Numbered from the stretch's first letter, positions 11,444-20,197 are shown. The stretch: DNA of 38,048 bases from an uncultured Methylococcaceae bacterium (GCA_903934035.1 CAIZMK010000252.1:1-38048), one strand, 5' to 3'. The notes: generated from the sequence alone by a model not told the origin. Program-made: numbers and translations.

Positions 11444-14092
11444 ATGCGGAATCTGAAGTTCTTACCTATCGCGATAGGCGCGATACTCGCTATTACAATC
11501 ATTTTATATGTTGTTTTTCATTTCATATTTATTGATCTATTTGTAGACCTTTGGTGGTTCCAGTCTTTAAAGCTTGAAGCTTATTTTTGGTTACGATTAC
11601 TCTATAAGTTTTTCTTGTCGGGTGGCGTCACAGTGGCATTTTTTGCGTTGTTCTTTTTTCATTTCTGGATTGCCTCTCGATATTTAGGCTTAAATCCACC
11701 CGATGAGTTTCTAAATAATGCTGACCAACGTCAGCGCTTTCAGCGTTTTGCTGATATGTTTATGAGTGGTTCAGTTAAAGTCTATACTCCGATTTCTTTA
11801 GCACTCGCTGTTTTTGTCGCCTTACCTTTCTATAATCAATGGGAAACCTCATTACTTTATTTTTTCGGTGCTGAATCAGGCGTAACAGAAAGTGTATATG
11901 GACGAGATGTTAGTTTTTATCTACTTTCTTATCCGATATACCTACTCATTCAAAAAGAGTTACTCATTACCAGTGGCTTAATTTTTATATTTGTAGGTGC
12001 GCTCTATTGGCTAGAACATATCTTTGTACCTAATCAAAATAAAGAATTTCCTGTAGGTGCCAAAGTTCATTTAACTATCTTAATAAGCTTCGTCGTTGCC
12101 TTTGTGGTATGGGGTTTCTTGTTGCAACGCTATGATTTGTTATATACCAACGCTTATGAACCCATATTTTCTGGGCCAGGGTTTGTCGAAATTCGTTATA
12201 AATTACCGCTAATATGGTTAGCTATCGTGACATTTATGGCGACAGCGGTGTCAGCTGTTTTGTTTATTTTTTCAGAAAAACATCGCATAAAAACGCCATT
12301 TTTAATCACTTTGACGGCGTTTATTTGCGTATTAGGTCTACCTAAAATTCAGGCAATTCCTGATGCTATTCAGAGATATATCGTTAATCCAAACCCTGTT
12401 AAATCTAACAAACCCTATATGCAGTTGAATATTGATTCAACGCTAGCGGCTTATGATTTAAAGAATGTTAAAACCGTTGACATGACCATTAAGCTTGATG
12501 CGGCTAAGGATATAGAAACATGGAGTACACAAAAGCATTTTGAGAATATTCCAGTATGGGATAGAGAATATATCATTGATAGCTATAAGCAATTGCAAGA
12601 GATAAGACCTTATTACAACATGTTGACTGTTGATGAAGATCGTTATTTTATTCTCGATCATACAAGACAGGTTGATATTGCTGCCAGAGAAATTAATACC
12701 TCTAAGTTACCCAAAGAAGCTCAAAATTGGGAAAACATACATTTACGCTATACCCATGGTTATGGCGCAGTTGTAACGCCTGCGGCTCAAGATGCTGATA
12801 ATCCATTGGTTTGGTATTTGCGTGATTTGAATATGCATTCAGATGTGGGTTTTAATGTCGTGCATCCAGATATCTACTATGGTCTTGAGAAATACGATTA
12901 TGCCATTGTACCCAATAAACTTAAGATCCCCGGTATTGCAAGTTCTGACCCAAGTGTTTCGGAAGAATATCATGGTGAAGGTGGGGTTCCGATTCCCTCT
13001 TTATTTAGAAAGGCCTTATTTTCTCTTTATTTTAAAGACGAAAAAATATTCTTTTCAACTAATATATCAACTGAGAGTAAAGTCAAAATTCGCCGAAATA
13101 TTACCGAGCGCATTAATCATTTAACGCCCTTTTTACATCTTGATAAAGATCCTTACTTAGTCATCACCAAAGATCGACTTTACTGGATACAAGATGCTTA
13201 CACTTTATCGGATAAATATCCTGTTTCTAAACCTGCAGAAGCGGATTTCTTATCAGGTCATCAAAAATTTAACTACATTCGTAATTCCGTTAAGATTGTT
13301 GTAGATGCTTATGATGGTGATGTGGATTTTTATATTTCCGATCCTTCAGACGCCATTATTCAAGCTTATCACAATGCTTACCCAGGCTTGTTTAAGAATC
13401 TGGACGAAATGCCAGTCGAGTTAAAGCAACACTTACGTTATCCTCGTGATCTTTATTATCTTCAAATGAAGGTGTATGCCAAATACCATCAGCAAAATCC
13501 CGAGTTATTTTATGAGCAGGCAGAAACTTGGGCGCAGGCTAATGTAAGAGAGCAACCCGTTTTGCCCTATTATCAAACTATGGATTTTGGTAATTGTAAT
13601 GATAGCGAAGAGTTTGTTTTAATTAATCCTATGACGCCCGTTAATAGGACTAATCTGAGCATGATAGGGGTAGCCGGTACTTTAGATAAAACAAAGTGCG
13701 GATTAGATTATAAGCCGAGTATTACAGTTTATAAATTTGGTAAAGATGTACAAGTTAATGGCCCTGCACAAGTTGAGGCTTTGATAAATCAAAATCCTGA
13801 AATTTCTGAACAATTTACTCTTTGGGATCAGCATGGCTCTGTTGTTGAAATGGGTCGTATGATCATTCTACCGATGGGTAATACTGTGCTTTATGTACAT
13901 CCTATTTATATGGCTTCAACCAAAAACAAAATTCCCGAATTAACGAGAGTGATTGTTTCGGTAGGTAATGAAACCATTATGGATACTACTTTATGGTCAG
14001 CTTTTAATCGCTTAAAACAAATTTTTATCAAAAATGCTGCTGAAAGCGATGGGTCAGAAACACCCAGATCAATTTTTAATCCACAAAGATAA
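11444..14092 (+). CDS. UPF0182 family large membrane protein
   Basis: An 882-residue protein of the UPF0182 family (COG1615), whose molecular function is unknown. The N-terminal third has about seven hydrophobic segments, the first at residues 7-33 followed by DLWWFQSLKLEAYFWLRLLY, which is characteristic of the family. The remaining two thirds is a large soluble, probably extracytoplasmic domain containing HLRYTHGYGAVVTPA and YHGEGGVPIPSLFRK, both typical of the family. Length is near the family's usual 850-1000 residues. It stands alone after a hairpin and is followed by repeats and a glycosyltransferase. Confidence 0.9.
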   Translation: MRNLKFLPIAIGAILAITIILYVVFHFIFIDLFVDLWWFQSLKLEAYFWLRLLYKFFLSGGVTVAFFALFFFHFWIASRYLGLNPPDEFLNNADQRQRFQRFADMFMSGSVKVYTPISLALAVFVALPFYNQWETSLLYFFGAESGVTESVYGRDVSFYLLSYPIYLLIQKELLITSGLIFIFVGALYWLEHIFVPNQNKEFPVGAKVHLTILISFVVAFVVWGFLLQRYDLLYTNAYEPIFSGPGFVEIRYKLPLIWLAIVTFMATAVSAVLFIFSEKHRIKTPFLITLTAFICVLGLPKIQAIPDAIQRYIVNPNPVKSNKPYMQLNIDSTLAAYDLKNVKTVDMTIKLDAAKDIETWSTQKHFENIPVWDREYIIDSYKQLQEIRPYYNMLTVDEDRYFILDHTRQVDIAAREINTSKLPKEAQNWENIHLRYTHGYGAVVTPAAQDADNPLVWYLRDLNMHSDVGFNVVHPDIYYGLEKYDYAIVPNKLKIPGIASSDPSVSEEYHGEGGVPIPSLFRKALFSLYFKDEKIFFSTNISTESKVKIRRNITERINHLTPFLHLDKDPYLVITKDRLYWIQDAYTLSDKYPVSKPAEADFLSGHQKFNYIRNSVKIVVDAYDGDVDFYISDPSDAIIQAYHNAYPGLFKNLDEMPVELKQHLRYPRDLYYLQMKVYAKYHQQNPELFYEQAETWAQANVREQPVLPYYQTMDFGNCNDSEEFVLINPMTPVNRTNLSMIGVAGTLDKTKCGLDYKPSITVYKFGKDVQVNGPAQVEALINQNPEISEQFTLWDQHGSVVEMGRMIILPMGNTVLYVHPIYMASTKNKIPELTRVIVSVGNETIMDTTLWSAFNRLKQIFIKNAAESDGSETPRSIFNPQR

Positions 14093-14122
14093 TGACTCAC
14101 GATTTTCGCGTTAGTCGCGTAG

Positions 14123-14149
14123 GTCGGGTTAGCGATAGCGTAACCCGAC
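14123..14149. repeat. REP-like hairpin, copy 1
   Basis: GTCGGGTTA and TAACCCGAC form a perfect 9-bp stem around GCGATAGCG. The same hairpin recurs at 15994, 26524 and 26774. It lies 30 bases after the stop of the UPF0182 gene. Confidence 0.8.
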
Positions 14150-14164
14150 AATTCGGCTAAGCCC

Positions 14165-14212
14165 AGGCAAAGGCAAAAGGCAAAGGTGAAAGGTGAAAGG
14201 TGAAAGGTGAAG
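14165..14212. repeat. Short tandem repeat, 7-bp unit AAAGGTG
   Basis: Four perfect copies of AAAGGTG occupy 14182-14209. They are preceded by degenerate AGGCAAA-type units from about 14165. The array lies between the UPF0182 gene and the glycosyltransferase, about 80 bases upstream of the latter's start, and is likely variable in copy number. Confidence 0.85.
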
Positions 14213-14289
14213 CCAAATATTTGTCGCGCCTTAAATTGGTAGCCGACATTTCGAAAGCCCATTACAAATGAACAACATTCACCAGCTAT

Positions 14290-15108
14290 ATGAATATTTC
14301 TGTTGTTATTCCAACTTATAACCGCCGTGAGTTCCTAAGGCGCGCTTTATTATCGGTCTATGCTCAAAGCTTGCAGCCGACTGAAGTCATTGTCGTAGAT
14401 GATGGCTCTAACGATGGTACCGATCTTATGATCGCTAAGGAATTTCCAACGCTACGTTATTATCGCCAAGAGAACGCAGGTGTTAGTAGCGCCAGAAATG
14501 TGGGTATAGCCCAAGCTAATGGTGATTGGTTGGCTTTTTTAGATGCCGATGATGAATGGCTGCCCGATAAATTAAGTCAACAAAGTAAGGCGTTGGCAGA
14601 TAATCCTGAAAGCAAGATTTGTCATACTGAAGAAATGTGGATACGAAATGGTATACGCGTCAATCCCGCTAAGAAATACACTAAAACAGCGGGTTGGATA
14701 TTTGATGATTGCTTGCAGTTATGTGCGATATCACCCTCAACCGTTATCATTCATCACTCTGTATTTGAGGCTGTCGGTGTGTTTGATAGTGACTTTCCAG
14801 TTTGTGAAGATTATGATTTATGGCTAAGAATCACTGCCCATTACCCAGTATTATTGATCGCTGAAGCTCAGATAAAAAAGTACGGCGGCCATGATGATCA
14901 GTTATCACAAAAGTATTGGGGTATGGATCGATTTCGTATCAAAGCCTTGCAAAAAATCATTGATAGCGGTCAGTTATCACAAGAAAACCAACAGTCCGCT
15001 ACCAGCTTACTCTTAAAAAAAGCTCAGATTTATCTGGATGGTGCTATTAAACGAGAAAAGATTGAAGAAGCTGATTATTACCGGCAACTCATGGCGCGAT
15101 ATTATTAA
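14290..15108 (+). CDS. Family 2 glycosyltransferase
   Basis: A 272-residue GT-A fold glycosyltransferase, cytoplasmic or membrane-associated, that transfers a sugar from a nucleotide-sugar donor. The N-terminus ISVVIPTYNRREFLRRAL is classical GT2. VVDDGSNDGT (residues 35-44) and the metal-binding FLDADDEW (83-90) follow, as does ENAGVSSARNVG (61-72). The ED motif CEDYDLWLR lies near residues 176-184. No membrane segment is seen. The acceptor cannot be told from sequence. It is isolated rather than part of a polysaccharide cluster. The ATG at 14290 lacks a strong ribosome-binding site. A repeat element starts on the base after its stop codon. Confidence 0.9.
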   Translation: MNISVVIPTYNRREFLRRALLSVYAQSLQPTEVIVVDDGSNDGTDLMIAKEFPTLRYYRQENAGVSSARNVGIAQANGDWLAFLDADDEWLPDKLSQQSKALADNPESKICHTEEMWIRNGIRVNPAKKYTKTAGWIFDDCLQLCAISPSTVIIHHSVFEAVGVFDSDFPVCEDYDLWLRITAHYPVLLIAEAQIKKYGGHDDQLSQKYWGMDRFRIKALQKIIDSGQLSQENQQSATSLLLKKAQIYLDGAIKREKIEEADYYRQLMARYY

Positions 15109-15385
15109 CTGATGTTACGTAGCCATTCAGTTGTTTATAAAAAATAAATAATGAGGTCGCTATCGCGACGGTTGTTTTAATCGGGTATTCGCACCCGAGG
15201 GCGAGATAGTTTCTTTTGCTCCGCCAAAAAGAAAGTATCCAAAGAAAAGGCGGCTCGGTTGCCGCTGCTTCCTGCCCTCCTACCGACGCACGGCATCCAT
15301 GCCGTGCCCCTACGGGCTATTCCCAACAAAACCTGCGGTGCTCGGCGCGGCAAACGAGTGAAAGCGCTGTACTGCGTAACGTCAG
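15109..15385. mobile_element. Non-autonomous repeat element with inverted ends, copy A
   Basis: A 277-bp non-coding element. Its left end CTGATGTTACGTAGCCA is largely the inverse of its right end (CTGCGTAACGTCAG at 15372-15385). The interior is nearly identical to that of copy B at 19882-20197, including ATCGGGTATTCGCACCCGAG and the stem-forming TTCTTTTGCTCCGCCAAAA and GAAAGTATCCAAAGAAAAGG. It is GC-richer than its neighbours and starts immediately after the glycosyltransferase stop. Open frames inside it appear to be by-products of the repeat. Confidence 0.7.
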
Positions 15386-15402
15386 TTATTAATAGTCGTT
15401 GT

Positions 15403-15876
15403 TCAGTCTTGCTCTCTATAGCGGATAGTAAGACCTTGCAAGAAGTTTCTAATAATCTGGTCGCCACATTCTCGATAGTTTTTATGACCTTTTTGTCTAA
15501 AAAAAGCACTGAGCTCGCCTTTTGAAATTTGAAAATCCGCTAACTTTAAGGTCGATAACATGTCTTCTTCTTTAAAGTTTAAAGCGATTCTTAATTTCTT
15601 AAGTATGCTGTTATTGGTGAGTGGTAATTCTGCTGGTTTAGTTTGTCCATGCGGAGTTTCAAGTACACCTCTTTTATAGGTAATCAGTCCTTTCAAAAAG
15701 GCATCCATACGTTCATTATCAAGCTCGATATAACCTTCTTGGTTATCTTTTTTGAGTAAATGTAGCAGCTCATCGCGTTCGATAATCACATCATTTAAAG
15801 CAAATATTTCAATCATAGTTGGGTCGTTAAGCTCTAAAGCATAGCGTACTCGGCGTAATACATCGTTGTTAATCAT
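15403..15876 (-). CDS. DUF1456 family protein (YehS-like)
   Basis: A 157-residue protein of the DUF1456/YehS family, function unknown. The family is made of two similar halves and both are visible here: NDVLRRVRYALELND...FLKGLITYKRG in the first half and NSILKKLRIALNFKE...RNFLQGLTIRYRE in the second. The conserved HKNYRECGDQIIRNFL stretch lies near the C-terminus (about residues 131-146). It is transcribed against its upstream neighbour and its stop lies 18 bases from the end of repeat copy A. It is not in an obvious operon; dapD ends 180 bases upstream on the same strand. Confidence 0.88.
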   Translation of the reverse strand: MINNDVLRRVRYALELNDPTMIEIFALNDVIIERDELLHLLKKDNQEGYIELDNERMDAFLKGLITYKRGVLETPHGQTKPAELPLTNNSILKKLRIALNFKEEDMLSTLKLADFQISKGELSAFFRQKGHKNYRECGDQIIRNFLQGLTIRYREQD

Positions 15877-15989
15877 GGTAGTTTATTTATTCGAGGGTAT
15901 TAGAAGACACGATGTTAAGCGTGATTTGTTTTGTGCTATTTTTAGGCTTATCCAGCCTACAATTTACATGAATTTGGGAGAAATAACAG

Positions 15990-16024
15990 GTAGGTCGGGT
16001 TAGCGATAGCATAACCCGACCTAC
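15990..16024. repeat. REP-like hairpin, copy 2 (extended stem)
   Basis: GTAGGTCGGGTTA and TAACCCGACCTAC form a perfect 13-bp stem around GCGATAGCA. It lies between dapD and the DUF1456 gene. On the minus strand the T-run precedes rather than follows the stem, so it is not a typical terminator for dapD. Confidence 0.8.
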
Positions 16025-16055
16025 AAAAAACTTTAACTCGGTGTGATGAGGATAA

Positions 16056-16874
16056 TCAATCTCTTAGCAATTCATTAATGCCAGTTTTGCTGCGAGTTCT
16101 TTCATCAACTTGTTTGATAATAACTGCACAGTAAAGACTGTAGCTGCCATCGGCTGAAGGCAAGTTACCTGATACCACCACTGAACCAGCAGGAATGCGA
16201 CCATAACTGACTTCACCCGTCATACGGTTGAAAATTTTGGTGCTTTGGCCGATATAAACGCCCATGGAAATAACACAGCCATCTTCAACGACAACACCTT
16301 CTACGATTTCAGAACGAGCACCAATAAAACAGTTGTCGCCAATGATAGTCGGACCTGCTTGTAAAGGTTCTAAGACACCGCCAATGCCCACACCGCCTGA
16401 AAGATGTACGTTTTTACCAATTTGCGCACAAGAACCAACGGTAACCCAAGTATCAACCATAGTGCCGCTGTCTACATAAGCGCCGATATTCACGTAAGAA
16501 GGCATCAATATAGCACCAGGGGCAATATAAGAGCCGTGACGAGCAACCGCATTAGGCACTACACGCACGCCGGCTTTAGCGAAATCTTCTTCGCTGTAAT
16601 TAGAATATTTGCATTCGACTTTGTCGTAATAACGGGTGTTGCCGCCATCCATCATGCGGTTTTCGTTGATTCTGAAAGATAAAAGTACGGCTTTCTTTAG
16701 CCATTGATGAGTCACCCAATCGCCATCTATTTTTTCAGCGACTCTTAAGGTGCCTTGATCAAGCAAGTTAAGCGTTTCTGTTACGGCAGAGCGAATCTCC
16801 GCTGAAACGTTGGCGGGTGTGATGTCTAAGCGTTGTTCAAATGCGTCGTTAATAATGTTTTCAAGTTGTGACAT
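16056..16874 (-). CDS. dapD: Tetrahydrodipicolinate N-succinyltransferase
   Basis: DapD succinylates tetrahydrodipicolinate in the succinylase branch of diaminopimelate and lysine synthesis. The 272-residue protein has an N-terminal helical domain ([20 protein letters not shown]) and a left-handed beta-helix with hexapeptide repeats. Motifs typical of the family include [34 protein letters not shown]-like [20 protein letters not shown], and [20 protein letters not shown]. The C-terminus ends GINELLRD. Length is close to E. coli DapD (274). It follows dapC by nine bases on the same strand, placing two consecutive pathway enzymes in one transcript. Confidence 0.98.
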   Translation of the reverse strand: MSQLENIINDAFEQRLDITPANVSAEIRSAVTETLNLLDQGTLRVAEKIDGDWVTHQWLKKAVLLSFRINENRMMDGGNTRYYDKVECKYSNYSEEDFAKAGVRVVPNAVARHGSYIAPGAILMPSYVNIGAYVDSGTMVDTWVTVGSCAQIGKNVHLSGGVGIGGVLEPLQAGPTIIGDNCFIGARSEIVEGVVVEDGCVISMGVYIGQSTKIFNRMTGEVSYGRIPAGSVVVSGNLPSADGSYSLYCAVIIKQVDERTRSKTGINELLRD

Positions 16875-16883
16875 GATTCTTCT

Positions 16884-18122
16884 TTATAGTGTGTTAAGGA
16901 AATTTTTAATACGATGAGCAGCATCTATGCAGTCATCGAGTGGTGCAACTAAAGCAATTCTAACATGGTTGAGGCCAGGGTTGAGTCCTTCAAATTCTCG
17001 AGACAAAAAACTACCCGGTAGTACGGTGATGTTTTCTCTGGCAAATAACTGCTGGGCAAACTCGGTATCTGAAATCACCCTCAATCCCCCTTTTTCTGAG
17101 GGGGAGGCCAACGGCTGGGGGATTTTCAACCAAACGTAAAATCCAGCGGGTGGTTTGCTAATAGTACAGACCTCTGACAGTATCTCGATGAAGGCGGCAA
17201 ACTTTTCACGATATAAACGACGATTCTCGATCACATGCTCTTCGTCTTGCCAAGCCTTAATACTGGCATATTGGCTAGGCAAAGGCATCGCGCAGCCTTG
17301 ATAAGTCCGATATTGAAAATACTGACTTAATAGCTCAGCATCTCCGGCAACAAATCCTGAGCGTAAACCCGGTGCATTAGAGCGTTTAGATAAGCTATGG
17401 AAAACTACGCAACGTTTAAAGTCATGATTACCCATTTGATAAGCCGTTTGCAGTAAGCCGGCTGGTGGTTGTTGTTCATCATCATAGAGTTCGCTATAGC
17501 ATTCATCGGAAGCGATGACAAAATCGTATTGTTCGGCTAAGTTAATGAGTTTTTCATGATCAGCAGCACTCATTACTGCACCACTGGGATTGCCCGGTGA
17601 GCAAATATAAATCAGTTGGCAACGTTGCCAAATTTCTACTGGCACCGCATCAAAATCTGCTAAATATCCCGATTCTTCAGTCGTATTTAAAAAGTAAGGT
17701 TCTGCCCCTGACAATAAAGCCGCACCTTCATAAATCTGATAAAAAGGATTAGGCATAATGACAATGGGCTTAGTGCTAGGATCAATTGAAAACTGAGCAA
17801 AGGAAAACAAAGCCTCGCGCGTACCGCTGACCGGTAAGACCTGAGTTTCTGGGTTAATATCTGCGGATGGAATTTGAAAACGTTGGGCTATCCATTCAGC
17901 AATGGCGCGTCTGAGTTCTATTATGCCTTTGGTGGTTGGATAATTAGATAGACCCGAAATATGGTTTAACAAAGCCTCTTCAATAAAGCCGGGTGTTGTA
18001 TGAGTAGGCTCTCCGATTGATAAGACGATAGCTGATTTGTTGGCAGGCGGAACGATACCGGCTTTAAGTTGCGCTAATTTCTCAAAGGGATAGGGATGTA
18101 AATATTTTAAGTTAGGTGTCAT
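16884..18122 (-). CDS. dapC: Succinyldiaminopimelate transaminase, with an in-frame repeat-derived insert
   Basis: A 412-residue fold-type I PLP aminotransferase that converts N-succinyl-2-amino-6-ketopimelate to N-succinyl-LL-diaminopimelate, the step after DapD. Lys246 in SLSKRSNAPGLRSG is the PLP lysine; Asn178 (SPGNPSG), Asp206 and Tyr209 (SDECYSELY) bind the cofactor; Arg388 (HVRIALV) binds the carboxylate. The frame extends upstream to 18188, but MTPNLKYLHPYPFEKL at 18122 is the family N-terminus. Residues 336-349 (QPLASPSEKGGLRV) interrupt the normal WLKIP-ISDTEFA junction. Their DNA resembles the inner hairpin of the window's MITE family. All catalytic residues are intact and the insert keeps the frame. 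Confidence 0.93.
   Translation of the reverse strand: MTPNLKYLHPYPFEKLAQLKAGIVPPANKSAIVLSIGEPTHTTPGFIEEALLNHISGLSNYPTTKGIIELRRAIAEWIAQRFQIPSADINPETQVLPVSGTREALFSFAQFSIDPSTKPIVIMPNPFYQIYEGAALLSGAEPYFLNTTEESGYLADFDAVPVEIWQRCQLIYICSPGNPSGAVMSAADHEKLINLAEQYDFVIASDECYSELYDDEQQPPAGLLQTAYQMGNHDFKRCVVFHSLSKRSNAPGLRSGFVAGDAELLSQYFQYRTYQGCAMPLPSQYASIKAWQDEEHVIENRRLYREKFAAFIEILSEVCTISKPPAGFYVWLKIPQPLASPSEKGGLRVISDTEFAQQLFARENITVLPGSFLSREFEGLNPGLNHVRIALVAPLDDCIDAAHRIKNFLNTL
17076..17117 (-). repeat. MITE-related palindromic insert inside dapC
   Basis: A 42-base segment within dapC encoding QPLASPSEKGGLRV. Its sense strand contains TTGGCCTCCCCCTCAGAA and AAAGGGGGATTGAGGGTGAT. This aligns with the left inner part of the MITE at 25135, which reads TTAGCTTCCCCCTTTGTA then AAAGGGGGATCGAGGGGGAT. 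Roughly three quarters of the positions agree by eye. The MITE read in the same phase gives LASPFVKGGSRGI. Confidence 0.65.
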
Positions 18123-18449
18123 GACGGTATTGCTAATGATAAAAAATCTGTCTATTAACCGACAGGAGTTGGCGAGTTGGAAGATCAATAAGAGTGATTA
18201 CGCAACTACTTTGATTTTGTAAGTGAAACAGATCGAGGATAGTGACACTTTAAACATTGCGCCATTTTACCGTAAGTTTTTATCTTGGGCTTAGTCTTGT
18301 CATAATTATTTTAGTTGCTTGGCAAATGTGCCACATAATTGGCCTTAGGTAACTGATGTTATTAATCGTTGCAAAAGTTTTTGCAGTTATCTTGGTAGAG
18401 CAGATACTGAGTTTGTCAATGTAGCTCCGATTGCTGGGATGTAGCAAAA
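18123..18449. other. Intergenic region upstream of dapC
   Basis: No credible gene is seen. The dapC promoter must lie here on the minus strand. The right end (18421-18449) is the left arm of a resident palindrome that was split by MITE copy 1: GCTGGGAT at 18433-18440 pairs with ATCCCAGC at 18629-18636, and GCTCC near 18424 pairs with GGAGC at 18648-18652. Confidence 0.45.
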
Positions 18450-18619
18450 GAGACTGTGAAAGTATTATGATTTTAGCTTCCCCCTTTGTAAAAGGGGGAC
18501 TGAGGGGGATTTTTTGTGTTATAGGCTACTAATATTTAATGATTATTTTTAATAGACCAAATCTCCCCTAGCCCCTCTTTGCTAAAGAGGGGGAAAAAAA
18601 AGAATACTTTCACAGTCTC
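18450..18619 (+). mobile_element. MITE-like element, copy 1
   Basis: A 170-bp non-coding element bounded by perfect 17-bp terminal inverted repeats GAGACTGTGAAAGTATT and AATACTTTCACAGTCTC. Inside are two C/G-rich hairpins, CCCCCTTTGTAAAAGGGGG and CCCTCTTTGCTAAAGAGGG, separated by an AT-rich spacer. It is flanked by AAAA on both sides, a possible 4-bp target duplication. It splits the loop of a resident palindrome upstream of the LeuB-like gene. The same element occurs at 25135 (same orientation) and 37877 (inverted). Confidence 0.88.
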
Positions 18620-18764
18620 AAAAGCGCAATCCCAGCTGTGGAACGTTGGAGCCCGAGTTAAAAAAACCATGACTTTTTATTTTAGGTGGGGTCGTTATAA
18701 AGTAAAATACTCAGCTTTATAACGCTTCACTATGATGAATCATCTACAGACTTCTAAGACAAAC

Positions 18765-19871
18765 ATGAAAAACTACAAAATTGCAGTGTTAGCCGGTGAC
18801 GGCATTGGCCCAGAAATTACCAAAGAAGCCATCAAGGTTCTTAAATTAATTGAGCAGCGCAATGACGTTACTTTTGAATTAATGCCTGCAGCTTTCGGTG
18901 CTTGTGCTTATTTTGAATTTGGCGATGCTTTCCCTCAAGCGACTATTGATATTTGCGACCAAGCTGATGCCATACTTAAAGGTACCATTGGTTTAAGTCA
19001 TGAGGAATCAAAAAAGATTCCTATTGATAAGCAGCCTGAGCGTGGTGCTTTATTACCGCTACGTCGTCGATACAATACTTACGCTAACTTTCGTCCGGTA
19101 TTTTTGCCTAAAGCTATCGCGCATTTTTCACCGCTGAAAGCAGAAATCATCGGCGAAGGCATTGATATTATTATGGTGCGCGAATTGGTGGGCGGTCTGT
19201 ATTTTGGTAACAAAGAATCGGGTATCAATGAACAAGGTTTACGTTATGTAAAAGAAACGTTGGAATATGACGAGTTACAAATCCGCCGTATCTTGCATCA
19301 AGCGTTTAAGCTAGCTCAAAAGCGTAAAAAAATACTGCATAACATTCATAAGAGTAACGTTTTAAAATCTAGCGTATTGTGGAATGAAATTCTTGATGAA
19401 GTGGCTGTTGAGTATCCTGATGTTGAAGTGATTCATCAATTAGTTGATTCTGCAGCAACTAATTTATGCTTAAGACCGACTCAGTTTGATGTCATGGTCA
19501 TGGAAAACATGTTCGGTGACATATTGAGTGATCAAGGTGGCGGTATTCTAGGTTCTTTAGGTTTGATGCCCTCTGCTTGTTTGGGTGATGATAAAGCTTA
19601 TTATGAGCCATCACATGGTTCTGCACCTGATATCGCCGGAAAAAACATCGCTAATCCGTATTCTATGATCGGCTCAGTTGCGATGATGTTAGAAAACAGT
19701 TTTGATATGGGTGCAGAAGCTAAAAATGTCTGGGCAGCGATGCAAGGTGTTTTTGCTGATGGTTACTCAACGGCTGATCTTTCAAAACCTGGCACCGGTG
19801 TTACCATGATTTCTACCGCTGAATTTGGCGATAAAGTTGTTGAAAAATTAAGTTTGATGCCAAGAGTGTAA
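18765..19871 (+). CDS. Isopropylmalate/isocitrate dehydrogenase family protein (LeuB-like, NAD type)
   Basis: A beta-decarboxylating dehydrogenase of about 368 residues. The frame extends to ATG 18732, but ATG 18765 gives the usual MKNYKIAVLAGDGIGPEI start. In numbering from 18732, visible features are the substrate arginines Arg111, Arg121 (YANFRP) and Arg150; RELVGGLYFG (150-159); Lys207; Asp239, Asp263 and Asp267; the signature NMFGDILSDQGGGILGSLGL (259-278); and EPSHGSAPDIAGKNIANP, whose PDI points to NAD rather than NADP. It is closest to 3-isopropylmalate dehydrogenase, yet IHKSNVL replaces the usual DKANVL. No leuA, leuC or leuD is nearby, so the substrate is not settled; it could be isopropylmalate, isocitrate or a related acid. 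Confidence 0.82.
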   Translation: MKNYKIAVLAGDGIGPEITKEAIKVLKLIEQRNDVTFELMPAAFGACAYFEFGDAFPQATIDICDQADAILKGTIGLSHEESKKIPIDKQPERGALLPLRRRYNTYANFRPVFLPKAIAHFSPLKAEIIGEGIDIIMVRELVGGLYFGNKESGINEQGLRYVKETLEYDELQIRRILHQAFKLAQKRKKILHNIHKSNVLKSSVLWNEILDEVAVEYPDVEVIHQLVDSAATNLCLRPTQFDVMVMENMFGDILSDQGGGILGSLGLMPSACLGDDKAYYEPSHGSAPDIAGKNIANPYSMIGSVAMMLENSFDMGAEAKNVWAAMQGVFADGYSTADLSKPGTGVTMISTAEFGDKVVEKLSLMPRV

Positions 19872-19881
19872 ATATTATTTG

Positions 19882-20197
19882 CTGTTACGCAACCATTCAG
19901 TGGTTTAAAAAAACAAATAATGAAGTCGCTGTCGCGACGGTTTTTTTAATCGGGTATTCGCACCCGAGGGCGAGATACTTTCTTTTGCTCCGCCAAAAGA
20001 AAGTATCCAAAGAAAAGGCGGCTCGATTGCCGCTTCTTCCTGCGCTCCTCGGTTTTGTCGGGGGTCGGTAGAGAGGGCGTCCTGCCCTCCTACCGACGCG
20101 CGGCATCCATGCCGCGCCCCTTCGGGCTTATCCCGACAAAACCTGCGGTGCTCGGCACGGCAAACGAGACTAAAGCTACGTGGCTGCTTAACGTCAG
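19882..20197. mobile_element. Non-autonomous repeat element with inverted ends, copy B
   Basis: A 316-bp relative of the element at 15109. The left end CTGTTACGCAACCATTCAG is roughly inverse to the right end TGGCTGCTTAACGTCAG. Compared with copy A it carries about 40 extra bases (around 20045-20085, GGTTTTGTCGGGGGTCGGTA region). It begins ten bases after the stop of the dehydrogenase gene. It has no coding role that I can support; the open frame on its minus strand is built from repeat sequence. Confidence 0.7.

Noticed and set aside
13906-14262. Minus-strand open frame overlapping the end of the UPF0182 gene
   Set aside because: It runs antisense to a well-supported gene and through the tandem repeat, with no family resemblance.
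15177-15525. Open frames on both strands within repeat copy A
   Set aside because: The same kind of frame appears in copy B, it is built from repeat sequence, and it overlaps the DUF1456 gene; both are by-products of the element.
15990-16024. REP-like hairpin as terminator of dapD
   Set aside because: On the minus strand the T-run comes before the stem rather than after it.
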